64,000 nucleotides of DNA from Rapana venosa (lineage: Eukaryota > Mollusca > Gastropoda > Neogastropoda > Muricidae), in assembly GCA_028751875.1 (NCBI GenBank), contig CM054140.1, positions 20,481,493-20,545,492 of the forward strand, in the 5' to 3' direction. The notes under the pieces were generated by a model, which saw only the letters and a program-made list of their open reading frames with translations, had not been told where the DNA came from and ran no database searches. A program made the translations under genes and the position numbers. Shown here piece by piece: positions 10,957 to 24,200 of this stretch; the first letter of the stretch is position 1, and each line of letters opens with the position of its first letter.

Positions 10957-13900
10957 ATGGCGGCTCTCGTGTGCAGAAGAGTTTCTCTGACCCGGTCTGG
11001 TTTCTACAGAGGTTAGTGAGTGGAAAGAATTGTTTGCGCTTTAGATCTATTGATGTTAGGTTTCTGAAAGTGCAAACTGTTCTCTTTGAAATGTGTTTAT
11101 TTGAGAGCTCTGGTCATTTATTCTGTCATTGCCATAACACAAACAACAAAACTTACTGTCAGCCGACGAAGTGCTTCCACAGCAGACGATATCAACAGCA
11201 GACGATATATCGGGGGGTCTGTTTATGATTGAGTTCATGCTGTTTTCGGGTTTTCCGGCTTTCTTTTCTGTTATCTTATTGGGGTGTTTTCATTGTAATA
11301 ATAAAACACTTTGCATTAGTTTTTAAATGTTAAATGACCTTCGGTTTTGGTTTGGTTCACTTTATGACGGCAAGCCCAATCCTAAGACTGGACTTTGACC
11401 CGAAAACTGCTATGTTCGGTCACAACCTATGTGTGCTGAAATCCAAACACGTTAACTGAATCACTGCTAGTCTAGTTAGCTTGATAACATAGCATTTCTG
11501 TGGGTACTCACTTTGTGCTAACAAAGCAGGTGCAAAGTCCATATCCTTGAAACTTTTAAAGTTATAGTGTACATTTGGCATTTGCTAAGGACATTGTCCC
11601 AAGTGTTTCTACAAGGAGAAAAAAAATTGAAGAAAAATAATTCGGGGGGGGGGGGGGGGGGGGGGGGTCACCAGAATAAGTTACCAAGTTACCATAACCA
11701 CTCATGACCAGAGTGGAGCCCTCATAATGAGTAAGGATTAAAAATTTACTTTTGATATCAAGTGTGTTTGTTAAGTCAAAATAAAATAAGTCTTTATTGG
11801 AGGTAAAAGATCAAGTTTAGTGTTTACACAACTTTTTTTTTGTCCTGCCCTCACAGAAAAGAAAACTATTGACTTAAATTAAAAGATCTAAAAAATGAAT
11901 AAGGAAAACTTGTTTTTGAAATTCCAGACCTCAACATGACCAAACCTTAAATTAAATACAAAACCAGACCTCAACAGTTTAAGTTAAATACAAAACCAAG
12001 ACAGTAAACTAACTTACTAAATCTACATGTATCTGCTCAATTAGACAAAAGTAACAATTTACAAAGCAATCTTTTATAGTAACCTCTGTGTGCATGTATG
12101 TATTGTGTGTGTATCTGTATGTGTGTGTGAAGTTGCCTCAACTGTCATTGTCACTACACAGTAGCCACTAGCCAGAATCTTAACATTCTGAAGATATATA
12201 TTTGTGTCCCTAAAACTTAGTATATCACTTAACTTGTTAATGTAAAGTCTACTCTTTAGCAAAGCTTTCTTTTTTAAATAGTAGTAATTAGCAATGTAGG
12301 GACTGGCTCAAGACTACGTCTCATGGCTTATTGAGGCACCCATTTTAGGGGATTTCCCCCTAGAGTTAACAATACTATATCACTTATCAGTACCGACTCC
12401 ACTTCCCCGACTCCACTTCCCCGCCCCAAAGTCGTTCAGATGATTCTGTAAACCGAGATCCCATGTGCAAATGCACACAGAACATCTTGCAGCAGTTGCA
12501 CACATGTTAAAAACCTGTTCCCACCTTTGGAAAAATAGGCCATTGGGTACAGCATGCCGGTAAGAATAGATGACAAATGTTTTCAAAACACGTGTGTGAC
12601 TGTGTGTGTGTGTGTGTGTGTACAGGTGTCATATTTAGTTGCCATCCCCGAAGTCAAATTTCAATGGCCTTAATGGGGGGTAAAAACAGTCAAGCACGCA
12701 AAATCTCATCATTGGTAAACCTCGGAACTCTATGCAAGGAATTGAGGGAGGGGGGGTCTACTGCATCTTTACTTTGGGGGGGGGGGGGAGGGCGGGGTAA
12801 GCAAATGGAAACAACTTCCTAGTACTGTAGTGGGGTGGGGGGGGGGGGTGTTCATTTCTAAGAACTCACAAGCCTTTGATTTTACTAGTTTGATCTATCC
12901 ACCCCTAGTGTGATTTTTTTTTCATTCCTCAGTTAGAGCTCCAAGATTCACCAATGGTGAAATTTTGCATATGGGACCATTTAACCATCATCAAAATGAT
13001 CAAGATTGCTGCATTCCAACTTCTAGGATGATATCTAAACATGACACCTTTGTGTATGTGGTTTGGGATTTTTTGTCACCCGTTCTTATTGGCAAGAAAT
13101 GGCCTACTCCTTCACAAGGCAGAACAGGTTTTTAACATATGTGCAAGATGTTCTGTATGCATTTATACCCGAGACCTCAGTTTATAGTCTCATCCAAAGG
13201 ACTTCTAGGGGAGTGGAGTTAGTAATGATAATAACTGCAGGGAAAAATTTCTCTAGAACGGGCATCTCAGTGGTGGCTCAAACCCAGTCCATCTAATGAC
13301 GACCCTGTCCCCTCTTCCTGTTAGTGTGAATGAATTATAAAGCAAATCATGTTCACTAACTCCATTTCTCAATTAATTATCTTCAAATACACAATTCACT
13401 ACTAGTACTACTAGTTTTTTTAACTGAATGAGGTTAGTTGGGTTGGTTTTTTTCCCTTACTCTACAATGTTTTGTTAGTAATTTACATATAAGCATGTGT
13501 GAATGCTCTGCAATAGGGTCTCTTGCAGTTGCACTGTAACATGTAATGTACACTTTGACCACAAACTATACTCTTCCAGTTCAGTGGAAGAGGATGGGGT
13601 GGATAGTCCCTATCTTGTCAACAAAGCCACATACATTGTCCTCTACACTAGACTCCCAATACCCACCACCACCACCTTCTCACTCCATCCCACTCTTGTT
13701 TCAGATTTATTGAGTATGATAGGAAAATTAGACTCCGGTCATTGGGTGAACTGTTGCATAATGCATCTAGCCATCCCCCTCCCCCTTCTCAATCTCTTCC
13801 TCTTCCTTCGGGCGTTTTACTCATGATTCAGAGGTGAATAATCTCACATTTGACTCATCCAGAGGTGACTCTGTCAGCTCTATCTTGCATTGTATTCATC

Positions 13901-14281
13901 CAGAGGTGAATCTGTCGGCTCTATCTCACATTGTACTCATCCAGAGGTGACTCTGTCAGCTCTATCTCACATTGTACCCATCCAAAGGTGATTAGATATC
14001 GGCTCCATGTCAGTATTCATGGATATCTCAAGTTTGTTGCTGAATTGATAAGTTATCAATATCAGTTATTTATTTCCTTTTCGTTCAGAATAATTGGGGG
14101 CCTTCCTCTTTTATGTTTTCAGATTATGCAAGATTTATCAGCAGTTCTTCAGTTCATAATGCCAATCCACAGCCAGGTAAGTCAGAATTGCAGTTACTTG
14201 TGATTTTTTTTAAACTGCTAGTGGTTGGGCTGTGTTACAAATTTTTGTTGCCAAAAATAGTGATAGCATAGTTACTGAAAT

Positions 14282-14354
<73 letters not shown>

Positions 14355-15778
14355 AAAAGAATAGATTATTTTGACTGCTGTTTTAACCTATCAATATATT
14401 GTGAATGGGTAACATTGAAAAAGAAGATATTTCACACCCAGTTTACATACTTGTTAAGAGTAAACTATTAATTCTTTATAGTTTTTTATTTTGATATTTA
14501 TAAGTGTTTTTTTCCTTTTTCTTTCAATGTTCCAAGAAATTCGAAATATTCTCATCCTTGCACTTTTTCTTGGGAGAAAATTTATCTTAGGGATGGCCTA
14601 GTGTTGACAAGAATTTCTTCTTTTTTTTTAAAAGTCACATTACATTTCATACAGCAGATCCTTATGATCTTATTCACCAACTTTCAATGATATCTCAGCA
14701 TTGTTTTGTCATTTTGAGAGACAGGGATTAAGAAGGATCACAACACTGGAGAAGATAGGGGGTTGTGATATTTTGATTTTCACTGGTAGATTAATACAAA
14801 AGTAGAAATAACCCTTACTTTTCATTGATTTGTTTGTTTTTTTTTCAATAAGGGAGGGGTTAATGTATGATTTGGGGGGGGGGGGGGGGGGGGGGGGGTA
14901 ATGTATGCTTGTTAATATTGTGAAACAAGCAGCCAAACAAATGAAAGAAGGTGAGTCTTTTTTAACCTGTGCTTTTTGCCGATTGAATTATTTAACTTTA
15001 CATTACAAGCAAGATATTAGAGATAAAATTAAATTATTTTACTGACCACAACACTCAAGGTATTGCAAGTTGAACTAAATTACTGAGCACTGCATCCAAA
15101 GTCCTATCTACAATGTCCAGGAGACTTATGGTAAGCTTCCGTTACATTTGCTGCACAAGTAAGCATAATGCAAAGCAAGGAAATAACGTTTGCAACAGTG
15201 GCAGGTGCTTTGAGTTCCAACTACCATAAAAGCAAAAGTGTTCCCATAACCTATGGGGTTGTTGGGGAGTGGGATGTCAGACACTTCAGCTTCTCTAGGG
15301 GCCAGCATTTTGAGGGCAGCATCCATCTCCTCTCTGTTGCTGCTTTGCCTTTCCTGTCCCTAAAGAAGGCAGGTACTCATTTACAGCTGGGGGACCATAC
15401 TGAAGCCAAGGTGTAGGAACAGTCTCCCACCCAAGAGGTAAGTTTCCACACTCAACACTGCTTAATCTTAGCTTAGGGAAAGCAAAGGGAAATGGCTGGG
15501 TATGACTGGGGTTTTCATAAGCTGTCATATAACTCAGTGGGCAGACTTAAAAGAAAAAGTAAGAATTTCATCTAAGGGGACGTTTTGTTGTTGTTGTTCC
15601 TTGGCTAGAGCTCTGAGGTTCACAAATGGTGAGATTTTGCATATGCAACTGTTTTTACCCACCATTGAGGTAGCCACATTCTGACTTCAGGGAGATCTGA
15701 GTTAAAAGATCATTCTGTCGAACAGCCTCAGTAGATCAGCATCTTCATCCAAGAGAATATTGCTGTGTCTTTATCTGA

Positions 15779-15812
<34 letters not shown>

Positions 15813-18245
15813 GGGGGGGGGTGGGTGGGTACTGACATAGGAAATGTAAATTAAAATCATTTCCTAAATCTGCTATTTACGGGGGGTGATGGACTAATGT
15901 TCAGCACACACACACACACACACACACACAAACCAAGACAAAAGGAGGATAGTCATGTTATGCTGAAGGGTGCATTTTTCTGTGTGTGGCAGCAAAGAAA
16001 TCTCTAGCCAAGCAAAATGTCCGCAATGTGGTTCTGGTGGATGGCGTGCGCACACCATTCCTGCAGTCCGGAACATTCTACAAAAACCTGATGCCCCATG
16101 ACTTGGCCCGCACAGCTCTACAGTCAGTATCGTTCTGTTTGTATTGCTTGTGGTTGGACTGCTTTTAGCCTGTCTCTAGATCATGTGGGTTCTGTTTTGT
16201 GTGTGTGTGTGTGTTATGTGAGAGAGTGAGAGAGGAATTGATAAAAATGGGAATCACTGAGTCTTGTAAGAAATGTATGCTGCTGTGCAATTTTATTGAT
16301 TAAACATCTGTTGTTATGAATATTGTCCCTTCTTTTCCATTCCTGTTTATGCTGAATGTGTGCTTTGCAAATTGAAGTTGAATACTCTATGTTGAAAGAG
16401 ATTTTTTTTTATTAATAATAAAGAGCTGCAAAAGAAAAGAAGGAATATTTCTGTTTGAAATTTAGCCTACTACAGACAATTTCTGCTGTGAACAATCATT
16501 ATCAAACATGTTATGCATACCATTATACTGTTTAGTTTTCCTGCCCCTATGTAAGCAAGCCTTTGATGTAGAATCATGTGTTGAATAAACGTCTCTAGTT
16601 TATTCAGGTGACAGAAATATACTTTAATAACATATCATTTCTGTTCTTTCTACAGAGGACTGTTGAAGAGAACCAGCTTGCCCACAGGTACGTTTTCAGC
16701 CGTTGGGTCATTTATTTTTGTTTTATATTTGATCCCTGTTTTTAGTTTAATCTTTATGTGTTGGGGAACATTTTTGTATTGCTTTTCAACAACAAAGAAG
16801 TATGTATATAATCTAAATCTATAAAAAGAAGTAAAAGGGGAATAAACATAAAGACATTGTTGAACATGAGTGTGTGTGTGTATGCGTGCACGCATAGTCA
16901 TACATATGTGCATGGAAATGTGATGTTGGTGTGATTGGCTTCCATCTTGATGAGGCTTGAACTCCCGACCTAATTGTTACAGATGCTGTGGAGTATGTGG
17001 TCTACGGGACAGTCATTCAGGAAGTTAAAACCAGCAATGTTGCACGAGAGGTACATCTTCTTTCTCATTTTCATATGAATTTTCTCGTTCTTTTTTCCTC
17101 TCTTTTCTTTGTGACACTTTTGTTGATTACATTGGAGATTATGGGGAAAGGAGTAAAGGTTGAAAATGTTCACTGTGGTTTTTTTCTGTCTTGTGTAAAG
17201 TGGCTCGTATGTGTCTCAGTATAGCATGCCTGTTCTGTTGGTGGGGGGAGGGGGGGGGGCTGTTTTGTTTTGCTTGCTTGTTTCAGTTGGGGTATTTTTT
17301 ATGTGTGTGATGATTATGTTCTCTTCCTAGACCATTTGCTAGAATGATTCTGTGTACCCATTGCATAATTACAGTTCTGTGACCTGATTCATATGAATTG
17401 CTTTGATTTCATCTTAAATCGGAATGTTCTTAATGTTTTAATTTTTTTCAACCACCTCACCTTGTATAAATTCACTTCATAAGATTGCCTAGAGGGATAA
17501 AGTAATGGCAGAGAACACAGAAGATGGGGGGGGATTTCCTTTGCTCTGCATTTTCTCAGTCTAACCATGGCTCAGATATTAGTATGTGTGTGATAATTTT
17601 TTTTTTTTTAACATTATGTTTGTGAGTGTGTGTATGAATGTGTATATGTGTTTGGGACATGCACATATGTGTCTATGCATGCTGACATTGAATTTGAGTT
17701 TCACGACTGGTATATTTCGGCAGGCATCCCTGGGTGCAGGGATTTCGAACCGCGTGCCAGCTCACACTGTTACTCAGGCCTGCATCTCTTCCAACCAGGC
17801 CATCACCACAGGTAAGCAGACTCCAGACTGCACAGTATTTCTATGGTTGCTAATACGCCTGCAACACATGTGGGGAAATTTGGTCAGTAGCTCTTCAGTG
17901 CAATGTCCCAGTGACTCCATGGAGTTTCGAGGCTAAATAAGAAGAAATGTGTCAAGTAATCTTGAGACTTTTTGTATTTAGACTGTCTTGTTGTGGTAAG
18001 TTTTCTTAGTAGTTTATTGGTTGTATTTTGGTAATTGGTATTTTTAACTTAAGACATGATTTTTTTTTAAAGTGTGACCTTTTACTCATATGACTGACAG
18101 TAGTCGCTGTCTCGGGGTTTAACAAAGAAGAAGAAAAGTGTAACCATTTTACATTTCTTTTGTCATTTGAACTTTATTTTTTACATACACGCATAAGCAT
18201 GCACACGCACTTATTCTCATTCTCTCTCTCTATCTCTTCCTCTCT

Positions 18246-18294
<49 letters not shown>

Positions 18295-21200
18295 TGTATA
18301 CCATAGTCACAGTTTTCTTGTGTGTGTCTGATATTGGCCTTAACCAAAAGGTTTTTGAAGTGCCCTGGCCTACATTTCAATGTTGTTATAATCAGTGAAA
18401 TGTTATATTGAGATTGCTTTGATCTTTGGCGAACTCCTTTCGTAATACCCCTTATTCTCCTTCTAAGGGAATAAAGTTCTTGGAAAAGAAGTGTAACTGC
18501 CTGTATGGAAAAGTATTTGGTTCTTCTGATTTGCTGAATACTCAAACAGCAACTCCTGAGGGATGGGATAGCTTAGTGTTAGAACATTGCGCTCGCAATC
18601 TGACAACCCGGGTTCATTTCCCATTCAAGGGGATATTTTCCCCTGGAGTTAACATCAGTGCAGACTCCACTCACCCCAAGTCTTTTGGGTGAGACTATAA
18701 ACTGAGGCCCTGTGTGCGAACACACGCAGAACATCTTGCGCACACGTTAATTAAATGCTGTTCCGCTTTTCGCAAGAGTAGGCCATTTTGTGCCGGTGGG
18801 AAGAGATGACAAAATTTACAAAACCGCATACACACAGGGACCTGATGTAAAAAGCACATAAGTGCTTATTCCATTAACCTCGCTATAAAAGAATAAATAA
18901 AATTTTTAAAATTTTTTAATGAGGCCCTGACAAATGCTGCTGTCCGCTGAAGGCCCTCCAGGGGTCCAAAGAGTTTGTCCCTCATGGGCAGGTCAGTAGG
19001 CCAGATATCAACCCTCAGGTTTTGGTGTGTTGGACAGGTCTGGAGAAATTGTTTGATTTAAGCATGTACTGTTACGGTCATGTAATATTCCAGCATCGTC
19101 ATCAGTAGTAAGACTTCACTGGAACAACAACAAGTTTTGAGCTCAAGTTTGCTCTGCCAGTAGAAAGATACAGTAAGCATATGTAGGGCAAGGTGTTTAA
19201 AAACTTGTCTTGCACACAGTGCATGCTCACAAGGTATGTTCTTTCAGTATCATAGGGATTCCTATGGGGGATGAACAAGACAGGATACACATTCTTTGCT
19301 ACCCCCCAGGTTGTTAGCTATGACCACTGGACAGCATGTGTGTGTCTGTTGCGAACCCAGGTATCGGCCTGATTGCCAGTGGGCAGTGTGACGCTGTGAT
19401 CGCTGGAGGTGTGGAGTTCATGTCCGATGTTCCAATCCGTCACAGTCGCAAGATGCGCGGTCTGATGTTGACCATGAACAAAGCCAAGACTGTGCCTGCC
19501 CGTCTGCAGCTTATCAGCAAGATGCTGTCCCCTGCCGCCCTCATTCCTGAGGTAACTGCATTTTACTGTCACAGAACTTTGAAATCATGTTTGGGGGTGC
19601 AGGATAGCCTGGTGGTTAGAGAGTGTTGAGCTTGTGATCTGACAGCCTGGGTTCAAGCCCCCACCAAGATGCCCGTTCATGGAGATTTTTCCCCTGAGTT
19701 AATATCAGTACAGACTCCACTCCCCTGAAAACCCATCAGATGAGATTTTACCAAGGCTCTATGTGCAAACACACGCAGAACGTATTGTGCACATGTTAAA
19801 ACCTGTTCCACATTTCAGAAAAGTAGGTCACTGCATGTTGATAACTGATGATAAAATCTGAAAAACCGCATGGACTCAGGTGTCATGTTTTGACATCATC
19901 CGTTAAGTTGGAATGGGGCTACCTTAATGGAGGGTAAACAGTCCTACACACAAAAATCTGACCATGGGTGAACCTCAGACCTCTAGTCAAGGAACAAGGG
20001 AAAAAACTGTGTTTAGTCAAACTCTGCTTTTTTGTGTTAGCCCCTTGTAAACTTTCAAATTAGACATAATCACAACAGTTTGGAAAACTGGATAATCTCT
20101 ATGTGTGTGTATATGCGTGTGTGCTATGTATGTTCTGTTTGTTATTCAAGGTCGGAGGCCTCCTTTGATCAAGTTTGATCATGGGTGTACATCCTGCTTG
20201 CTTTGTCTGTTTGATTGTGGCAGCTGTGCATCGCTTATTCAAAACACTGCATTTATAAGTCAAGTGCATAATGAACACAATAAATGAATCATGGTTTTTA
20301 CAGAGTGTTATCAGAATTCTGATACTCATAAGCATGACTATGAAGGAGAATGAAGATACTGATGCGTTGGGTGTGTGTTCTTTCAGCTGCCAGCGGTGGC
20401 GGAGTTCTCCACCAATGAGACCATGGGCCACTCTGGGGACCGCCTGGCTGCTGCCTTCAACGTCAGCAGGAAGGAACAGGTTTGTACAACCATCTCCGCT
20501 TTCCTTTTCCTTTTTCTCTGTCCTCATCATCACTCTCTACTTTTCACAATCTTTTTTGTTTCTTGTCACCTTATCAAAACAAAACTATCTTGGGCTATAT
20601 TGATGGAACATTTTTTCAGTTTGCTTTTGGAGAAAAGAAAAAGTGGAGGGTGGGGGTGGGCGAATAGCCTAATGGTTAGAGGATCAACCTGTGATCTGAA
20701 GATGATATTTCAAGTGTCTGCTGAAGTGTCTGTTCCCTGCAAGTCCTTCAGATGAGACCATAAAGTGAGGTCCTGTGTATGAATGCATGCAGAGCATCTT
20801 GTTCACATGCTGTGTATGGGTGATATGAATCTACCCAGCATGCACCCTGCTACCCGGAAAAGGATGGTCTCTGCCAGGTTTAGATGGGGTTTTTTTGTGT
20901 TTTGTTTTTGGTTTGGGGTTTGTTGTGTGGATGATGGGGGCAGTGTTATCTTTTGTCTTCTGAGTGATTCTGTGTGCGTGGTTTGATGACCTGTTTGTAT
21001 GTGAGGTAGTGAACTGTCAGTGGCTGCATGTAACTTCTGAGCTATCGTTCTTCAGGATGAGTTTGCTTTGAGGTCCCACACCCTGGCCCATGATGCTTCA
21101 GAGAAGGGACTGCTGACGGACAGAATCCCATACAAAGTCCCAGGTAGGTGAAAGCTCGGCGGGAGTTTGAGTAATTTTAGAGAGTTTATATCTTCAGTTG

Positions 21201-24200
21201 TATCATTGATAAACTATTCAGTCTGGCTATACATTATTTAAAATCCTGGGCTTGTATTGATCAGTAAATTGATGTTTGTTAGCATTGTTCCAGCATTCAT
21301 TTTTAACTCCTCTATGATAAAGAAAATGACAAGTTGGTATATCTAGAACAACACTCACTACCTTGTTATCCCAGGTGCTGTCTACTCTCTCATCATCTAA
21401 AGCCCGCACTCATCCTTTTCAAATCAGGCCTGAAGACTTTCACTCTTTTTTTATTGCAGTGTTTCCTCCAGTGTACTTTATATTTTTGCATTTGTGTGTA
21501 AATTTTTTTGTTGGCGTTTGTACTTTGGATCATGTTGTCAACATATAACATGATTATGTGAATGACATATTACATATGTGAATAACATACCAGAGCATTA
21601 CATACGGGAATAACAAAAGTTACATGCTGTATGAATTTCATGATATTCTTTTATGAGAGAGTAAAAGAAAATGGAGATCGTGAAAGATTACGATGTTGGA
21701 GTGGTTGCAATAGAAAGGTGTGGTGATGACTGTGGCAGGGGTGGCCCAGCCAGTGGAGAAGGACAACGGGATCCGACCTTCCTCCATGGAGGCCATGGGC
21801 AAACTGAAGCCAGCCTTCATCAAGCCCCACGGAACAGTCACTGCCGCCAACGCCTCCTTTCTGGTCAGTGCAGATGGCGGTCCTCTCTGCTTCGTGTTTC
21901 ACTACATTTTTTTTCCTCTTGTTATCTGATTGGAGGCCACTTTTTGGAACACAGTGGTTGACTGTTAGTTATGAGGAATTTGCTGTTCTGTTGGGCTTTA
22001 TTTTGTTCTGATTTGTTGTAGGGGGTTTTGTTCGGGGTTTTTTTCTTCTTGGGGGGGGGGGGGGGGGGGGGGATGTTGTGGTCTAATTGAATGTTATATT
22101 TGGAAACATAGAGGTTGACTATAGAAGTGTAAAGTTGTTATAAAGGATATATGTATTTTTTGCCATTCTATGGTGTGTGGTGTTTTTTTCTTATTAGACA
22201 CGCAAAACATGGGGGGGACCAGACTTTAAAGGTTTTCAGAGAGTATGATGCTATTTACTGCATCTGGGTTTTTACTTCTGCTGGTGTTTCAAAAAAGCAG
22301 CTGGTGTCAAGGAAGAAAAGTGTTGATCAAGAAGCATAAAAATAAGGCATAGCAAACATCTGTAGACACACAGGGTGCTGGTGTAACATCCTTTCCCTAT
22401 TCTTCATTTTTTTCTCTAATATTGGTATTTTCTACCAGTATGTATAAACAGTCCTTGTTTTTTTGGCTTTTTGATGTTTTTTACCAGTTATACATATGGA
22501 AGAATATAATTATAAACATTTCATATTATTTGGCTCTGTCTGATATCCTGTTACAAATTATAGATAGCTAGAAATCGGTGCGTTTCATTATCAAGGCTTT
22601 GTGTAGTGTGGCTGCCTATTCTAGAAAGAGTGTGTGTGTGGGGGGGGAATTTGTTATCCACCTTGAGTTTTATGCTTTACAGATCACAAATAGCAATAAG
22701 ATATGAACATCCAGGCTTAGAGTGAGAACTTATAGGAAAAGATAAGCTTGTATACAATTCATCAATGAAGTTTGGGAGATGACTCAAACAGGAAAGTGAC
22801 ACAGACCCGGGATGTTTAACTGCAAGCACAGGAATTGTAGCCAAAGAAGGCAAATAATGTGGCCATATGCTATTGTTCAGCTGGTGTTTTATGTGGCAGA
22901 CGGACGGTGCTTCTGCCTGCCTGATCATGTCTGAGGAGAAAGCCTTGGCCATGGGCTACAAGCCACTGGCCTACCTCAGAGACTTCCTCTATGTGGCCCA
23001 GGATCCAAAGGACCAACTGCTCTTGGGGTCAGTGCTCTACTTTCTCTCTTCTGGAATATAGTTGAAAATGTATTGTATATTGTGCTTGACTTGGATTTTT
23101 TTTTTTTTTTTTTTTTTTTCATTCCTTGGCTGGAACTCCAAGGTTCGGCAAGATTGTGTATGCCACCATTTTTACCCGTCATCACTATTCAGACTTTAGG
23201 GATATTGCACACAGTGATTCTTCCTGCTTAAACACTGTCAGGTAAAGGAACTCAAACATGATCAACAAAATAGAAATGGTCAGTTACGGAAGAAAGAATT
23301 GCTGTGGGTATTTTAATATAATGATTTGTTGTTTCAATTGTTGTCCCAATATCTTTATACAAGAATTGATAATTCAGATGAGTATTGCAATGCAAAACAT
23401 TTTGAAGTAAAGGTGTCCCAAAACCTATAAGGCTGTAGGGGAGCTAGGCGTCAGAGACCTCACTTCTCTAGGGGCCAGCATATTGAGGGCGGCGCCCATC
23501 TCCTCTCCCTCCTGCTTTACCTTCCCTAACCCTAAAGAGGCAGGCAGGTACCCATTTACAGCTGGGTGAACTGGAGAAACTGTACTGAAGCCAAGGCACG
23601 CAAATGGTCACCCATCCAAGGGGTAACCACGCTCAACACTGCTTAACTTGGCTGGAGGAAAGCGAGTGCTCCGACCACTGAGCTATCCTGTCTCCTTTAA
23701 AACATGCAAAACATTTTACACACACAAAAGAAAAACAAAGCTAAAGTACATTGACTGCAAAGCAGGATTGTGAATTTTTTTGTAATGCTTCTGCTGTTGT
23801 TTCAATGATTTTGTTTTCTCTATTTTGGGGCATCATTTTAATGAGTTACCTTGATACGCAAATTGTTTAAAGTAAATACATATCAGCTTATAACGTAAAT
23901 GTTAAGAAAGTTTGCTTTTCACCTGAAGGCATGGGTTTTATGATGATCTTTTTCAGTCCTGCCTACGCCACACCCCGCATTCTGGAGAAGGCTGGACTGA
24001 CAATGTCAGACATCAGTGTGTTTGAATACCATGAAGCTTTTGCTGTAAGTTAGCAGGATTTTCCCCTCTCTCAATTTGTATTTCCCTAAACAACACCCAG
24101 GATGACTTCTGTAGTTAGTTGGATAGGCTATATACAAGAATTGAAAGGAACTAATAAGAGTTTACTTGAGGCTTCACTGATTATTATCAGTGTTTTCTAA

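Larger units (their letters stand above)
11012..15992. other. HADHB intron 1: repeat-rich, no further exon found
   Basis: Contains a G25 run (about 11643-11667), SINE-like sequence (12300-13310), a 41-bp minisatellite (13855-14010), a long (GT)n (14283-14350), a G run (about 14874-14898), an S1 SINE (15240-15490) and a T run (15781-15811). Exon 1 and exon 2 join in frame with no exon needed in between. Confidence 0.7.

Noticed and set aside
20099..20755. ORFs of 110-144 codons on both strands around HADHB exon 7
   Set aside because: They are shadows or run-throughs of the true exon 20387-20479 in other frames.
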